64,000 nucleotides of DNA, from IMG/VR virus record IMGVR_UViG_3300044844_000854, positions 1-64,000 of that record; one strand, written 5' to 3'. Numbering within the stretch: position 1 is the first letter of the stretch; every line of letters begins with the position of its first letter. Below are positions 61,543-64,000 of this stretch, piece by piece. The position numbers and the translations under genes are program-made. The notes beneath the pieces were generated by a model. That model was not told where the DNA came from. It searched no databases and worked only from the letters and a program-made list of their open reading frames with translations. The DNA comes from a virus.

Positions 61543-62052
61543 ATGGCTATCGTCCCTGCAAAACAGATTGCACCATTTACAATGAAAACGGCATCATTTA
61601 CTACTAATCTATTGGATTTAAATAATTACTCACAGAGATCACATACACAAGTTCTTACACTTACTAATGTTCCTAGAGCATTTATTAGAACAATTAGATT
61701 AAGTAGAACACCTGCATCATTTAATACAGGAACTTATGGTGATTATACAGGTCAAAGTGGTTATAATATTGCAGTAAAACTATATGATTTCGTTACCATT
61801 TCTACTAATTACTCAGATATTTACTACACTAAAGATAGCTCTACATTAAGTTCAAATACAGGGTATGACGCATCTACATCAGGTATTGTATTAGATTTTA
61901 ATATGGATACATGGTATTCTAATCAAGCTATTGGAACAAATAATATCTACTTACCTATTGTCATTCAAGATAATACTGCTATTAGTGGTGGTCATGGCAC
62001 AAGTGTTAAGTATGATGTTGTTGTTTATTATGATAGTGTTAATGCTGTTTAA
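61543..62052 (+). CDS. Hypothetical structural protein, 169 aa
   Basis: Not recognised. AAGGAG lies just before the ATG. The protein is strand-rich with Thr, Tyr, Ser and Asn (NVPRAFIRTIRLSRTPASF, GYNIAVKLYDFVTI, KYDVVVYYDSVNAV). No membrane segment is seen. Location after the fibre gene suggests a fibre-tip or attached receptor-binding protein. Confidence 0.72.
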   Translation: MAIVPAKQIAPFTMKTASFTTNLLDLNNYSQRSHTQVLTLTNVPRAFIRTIRLSRTPASFNTGTYGDYTGQSGYNIAVKLYDFVTISTNYSDIYYTKDSSTLSSNTGYDASTSGIVLDFNMDTWYSNQAIGTNNIYLPIVIQDNTAISGGHGTSVKYDVVVYYDSVNAV

Positions 62053-62067
62053 ACTAAGGAGATTATT

Positions 62068-62328
62068 ATGTTTGGCATTTTTTATAAGCCCGAAAAAATC
62101 AATAATGTGGAAACACTTATAGGCTACCCTGCTTGTATGATTTCTACAGAAAAAAAAGGAAATGAAAATAACTTGGGAACAAACTATTGTAAAGTTCTCA
62201 CAGGTATTGCAACTGATGATATTAAACCTATCTCTAGGGTAATTACTAATCCTACAGATAAATGTAGTCATGCTTTCCTTTGGTTACCATTAACAATTAC
62301 ACCACAAGATTTAGGCATTCAAATCTAA
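62068..62328 (+). CDS. Hypothetical protein, 86 aa
   Basis: Not recognised. AAGGAG precedes the ATG 16 bases after the previous stop. It contains three Cys and a short AFLWLPLTITPQD end. No membrane segment or motif. Probably part of the fibre operon. Confidence 0.68.
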   Translation: MFGIFYKPEKINNVETLIGYPACMISTEKKGNENNLGTNYCKVLTGIATDDIKPISRVITNPTDKCSHAFLWLPLTITPQDLGIQI

Positions 62329-62339
62329 AGGATTAAACA

Positions 62340-62735
62340 ATGAAACAGAAAATGACACCATTTACTACTCATAGCAAACAAGGATTTACATCTAGGGATT
62401 TACCATATATTACAGGTAATAAAATCCTTGTAAGTGAATACTTTGTCAAACGACTTGGTGGTAAAGGATTTGTATATACAGGTGGCGAAACACTTGATTT
62501 CTCTCAAGGATTAAAAGAACCTACCACTGATACACCTAGCTATCTTGATTTGGATATGGTGCTAAAAACACTATTTGATGAGGTAGAACAACTTAAATTA
62601 CAAAATGCTTTACTTGCTGAATGTTTAGCTATTCGTGGGATTGAAATCGTAGCAAATAAAGCAATCTATCACCCTATTGGGAAAACAGAAAATACATTAC
62701 CTGCATTCTCTAGGTATGTTAAATCTGAAAAATAA
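62340..62735 (+). CDS. Hypothetical protein, 131 aa
   Basis: Not recognised. AAAGGA lies before the ATG. Strand-like N-terminal half (FTSRDLPYITGNKILVSEYF), followed by a helical segment at about 80-107 (LVKTLFDEVEQLKLQNALLA-like). Part of the operon with 61543 and 62068. Confidence 0.68.
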   Translation: MKQKMTPFTTHSKQGFTSRDLPYITGNKILVSEYFVKRLGGKGFVYTGGETLDFSQGLKEPTTDTPSYLDLDMVLKTLFDEVEQLKLQNALLAECLAIRGIEIVANKAIYHPIGKTENTLPAFSRYVKSEK

Positions 62736-62749
62736 TTAAGCTATATACA

Positions 62750-62778
62750 TTGACAAATACAGACAATATTACTACATT
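62750..62778 (+). promoter_or_regulatory. Possible promoter with perfect -35
   Basis: TTGACA at 62750-62755 is consensus, but the -10 at 62773-62778 is only TACATT. The 17-bp spacing is right. It would drive 62816 onwards. Confidence 0.4.
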
Positions 62779-62815
62779 GATCTAAAAGCTAAAGACACTC
62801 TCAGGACATGATAAG

Positions 62816-63109
62816 ATGTTTGAAACAATATACACAGTACAGATTAAGACATTATTATTTGAAATTAGTATTGTATGTTCACAATTACTAGATAATGATG
62901 AGCCTATTGCATTTGATTTATCCACAGAATTAAACCAATGGTGGATTGATGATAAAGATTATAAAACAACACCAAATGCAATCACTTTAGGTGTATGGCT
63001 TAAAACTATGGAATTACTTAAACAAGATAAATTATATTCAAGTAGAAATCTTACTTGTAAATCTGTGTTATTTGAGAGCCCATCTAAGATTGTTAGATTT
63101 ACACCATAA
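62816..63109 (+). CDS. Hypothetical protein, 97 aa
   Basis: Not recognised. The ribosome site before the ATG is weak: AGGA lies about 11 bases upstream. Content: FETIYTVQIKTLLFEIS, then IAFDLSTELNQWWIDDKDY with a WW pair, then ITLGVWLKTMELL and a Lys/Ser-rich end. No membrane segment. Function unknown. Confidence 0.6.
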   Translation: MFETIYTVQIKTLLFEISIVCSQLLDNDEPIAFDLSTELNQWWIDDKDYKTTPNAITLGVWLKTMELLKQDKLYSSRNLTCKSVLFESPSKIVRFTP

Positions 63110-63160
63110 AAAACGGAATATTAAAAAACCAAACTACAAAAACACCATAGGAGATATACT

Positions 63161-63580
63161 ATGTCACAAGAAACACAAGAACAACAAGTAGAACAAGAAC
63201 AACCACAATCTACTACACAAGAAACACAAGAACAAGCTCAACAACAATCTCAAAATCCAAATGATGCTTTAGGTTTAACACCTGATGATGAGATTGAAAC
63301 TGCGGTATTACTTGTTATGACTAAGAAGGATAAGGCTATTTTGCCTGTTGTAAATATTGGTAGCTTAAAAACTGATAGAATTGCATCACCTAGAGAAGTA
63401 TATCGTATGTGCCTTGATGTTGCAGATCAAATCTCTTCTGTATCTCTTTTAGGTGAACTTACCAATGTACAGGTAGCATTACTTAAAGAAAGCAATCAAC
63501 AGGTATCAAACCTTACTGCTCAAAAGATTGCAATGGCATTAAATCGTGCAGTAGATGGTAGCAATAAACAAAATGGCTAA
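63161..63580 (+). CDS. Hypothetical protein with Gln/Glu-rich N-terminus, 139 aa
   Basis: Not recognised. TAGGAG precedes the ATG. The first 42 residues are Gln/Glu/Thr repeats ([16 protein letters not shown] and so on), low complexity. Residues about 50-139 look folded: [20 protein letters not shown], then [16 protein letters not shown]. The stop at 63578-63580 overlaps the start of folE (63573) by 8 bases, so FolE is probably made by coupled translation. Confidence 0.75.
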   Translation: MSQETQEQQVEQEQPQSTTQETQEQAQQQSQNPNDALGLTPDDEIETAVLLVMTKKDKAILPVVNIGSLKTDRIASPREVYRMCLDVADQISSVSLLGELTNVQVALLKESNQQVSNLTAQKIAMALNRAVDGSNKQNG

Positions 63581-64000
63581 AATCAATGAAGATAATTTAG
63601 AAGTCATTCGTGATTTAATCTCTATCATTGGAGATAATCCATTTAGAGAAGGCTTGATTGATACACCTAAAAGAGTGCTTAAATCTTATGATGAAATCTT
63701 TGCAGGATATTCACAGAATGCTAGAGAAATCCTATCTACTACATTTGAAGAAGATATAAGCTATAACCAAATCATTCTTTCTAGGGATATTCCATTCTCA
63801 TCATTTTGTGAGCATCATATGTTACCATTTACAGGTAAGGCTCATGTTGCCTATTTACCTAATAAAAAGGTTGTAGGATTATCCAAACTTGCAAGAGTAG
63901 TGGATATGTTTGCAAAGAGATTACAAATTCAAGAGAAAATGACTGATCAAATTGCAGATGCTATCTTTGATGTATTACAACCTAAAGGTGTAGGTGTTAT
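63573..64000 (+). CDS. folE: GTP cyclohydrolase I, truncated by window end, at least 142 aa
   Basis: FolE opens GTP to dihydroneopterin triphosphate, the entry compound for folate, biopterin and 7-deazaguanine. The conserved chain is intact: [19 protein letters not shown] near 24-42, the zinc-binding [20 protein letters not shown] near 77-96 and [20 protein letters not shown] near 99-118. The ATG at 63573 lies inside the end of the previous gene. The QueD homologue at 12455 uses its product, so the deazaguanine route is favoured over folate, as an inference. The 3' end lies outside the window. Confidence 0.92.
   Translation, partial: MAKINEDNLEVIRDLISIIGDNPFREGLIDTPKRVLKSYDEIFAGYSQNAREILSTTFEEDISYNQIILSRDIPFSSFCEHHMLPFTGKAHVAYLPNKKVVGLSKLARVVDMFAKRLQIQEKMTDQIADAIFDVLQPKGVGV

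Larger units (their letters stand above)
1721..63117 (+). repeat. Genome-wide A-run/CGGA/A-run element (dispersed)
   Basis: The form is four to eight A, CGGA, three to five bases and a second A-run. The C of CGGA is 13 or 14 bases before the start codon at 5983, 7381, 15742, 16084, 28223, 28857 (TCGGA variant), 31439, 33083, 37473, 41868, 44961, 57823, 58228, 58849, 59362 and 60075. Copies further upstream or intergenic: 1721, 3280, 4223, 5475, 7290 (CGGC), 7693, 7708, 7774, 11344, 28706 (CGGG), 29880, 36394, 40847, 47464, 50944, 51611, 63114. Inside genes: 7482, 13495, 17313, 20622, 23047, 24249, 31093, 45409, 45628, 49082, 50011, 51089, 52741. Reversed: 7997, 16888, 41651, 44280, 58776. Some are weak matches, and the list is by eye. 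Confidence 0.8.

Noticed and set aside
62068-62328. Minus-strand ORF 61951-62271 as the true gene
   Set aside because: The + gene at 62068 has AAGGAG and fits the operon; the antisense frame has no ribosome site.

Overview
The window is one contiguous, AT-rich stretch of a contractile-tailed (myovirus-type) phage or prophage genome. Terminase large subunit, portal, MuF-type minor head protein, N4-gp56-like major capsid protein, tail sheath, tail tube, tape measure and a full baseplate set follow each other in the usual order. All genes but one lie on the + strand. The code is standard: genes end in TAA, TAG or TGA. No tRNA, rRNA, CRISPR array, insertion sequence, integrase or endolysin was recognised. 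The host cannot be named from this sequence.

Layout. (1) 1-7.7 kb: early-type genes of mostly unknown function behind a near-consensus sigma70 promoter at 163-191; recognisable are a DUF3846-like protein (4375) and a small conserved phage protein (1822). (2) 7.95-10.6 kb: an island with T-rich coding strands, three unknown ORFs, a 20-codon leader ORF, CTGTT/CTGTC low-complexity expansions and an array of the inverted unit AACAGC. (3) 10.6-12.45 kb: about 1.8 kb without a convincing gene but with repeated short elements. (4) 12.45-19.6 kb: QueD-like enzyme, RusA-like resolvase, terminase, a HTH protein, a MazG-like pyrophosphohydrolase, the portal and the only minus-strand gene. (5) 19.6-33.8 kb: a 2826-residue protein ending in a MuF-like domain, scaffold, capsid and connector proteins. 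(6) 33.9-51.6 kb: sheath, tube, a tail assembly chaperone with an apparent -1 frameshift product, tape measure and baseplate (CIS-tube/LysM, hub, gp5-like spike, gp25-like, J-like, I-like). (7) 51.6-63.1 kb: a 2032-residue tail protein, holin candidate and receptor-binding/fibre proteins. (8) 63.57 kb to the end: truncated folE.

FolE (63573-64000+) and the QueD homologue (12455) catalyse the first two steps of 7-deazaguanine synthesis, so phage DNA may carry a deazaguanine modification; the remaining que genes and a transglycosylase would have to lie outside the window.

The most unusual signal is a short sequence, an A-run followed by CGGA, 3-5 bases and a second A-run. Sixteen genes carry it with the C of CGGA exactly 13 or 14 bases before the start codon. 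Many other copies stand further upstream, inside genes, or reversed. The one minus-strand gene carries it on its own strand. It looks like a genome-wide leader or ribosome-binding element that may also have a DNA-level role.
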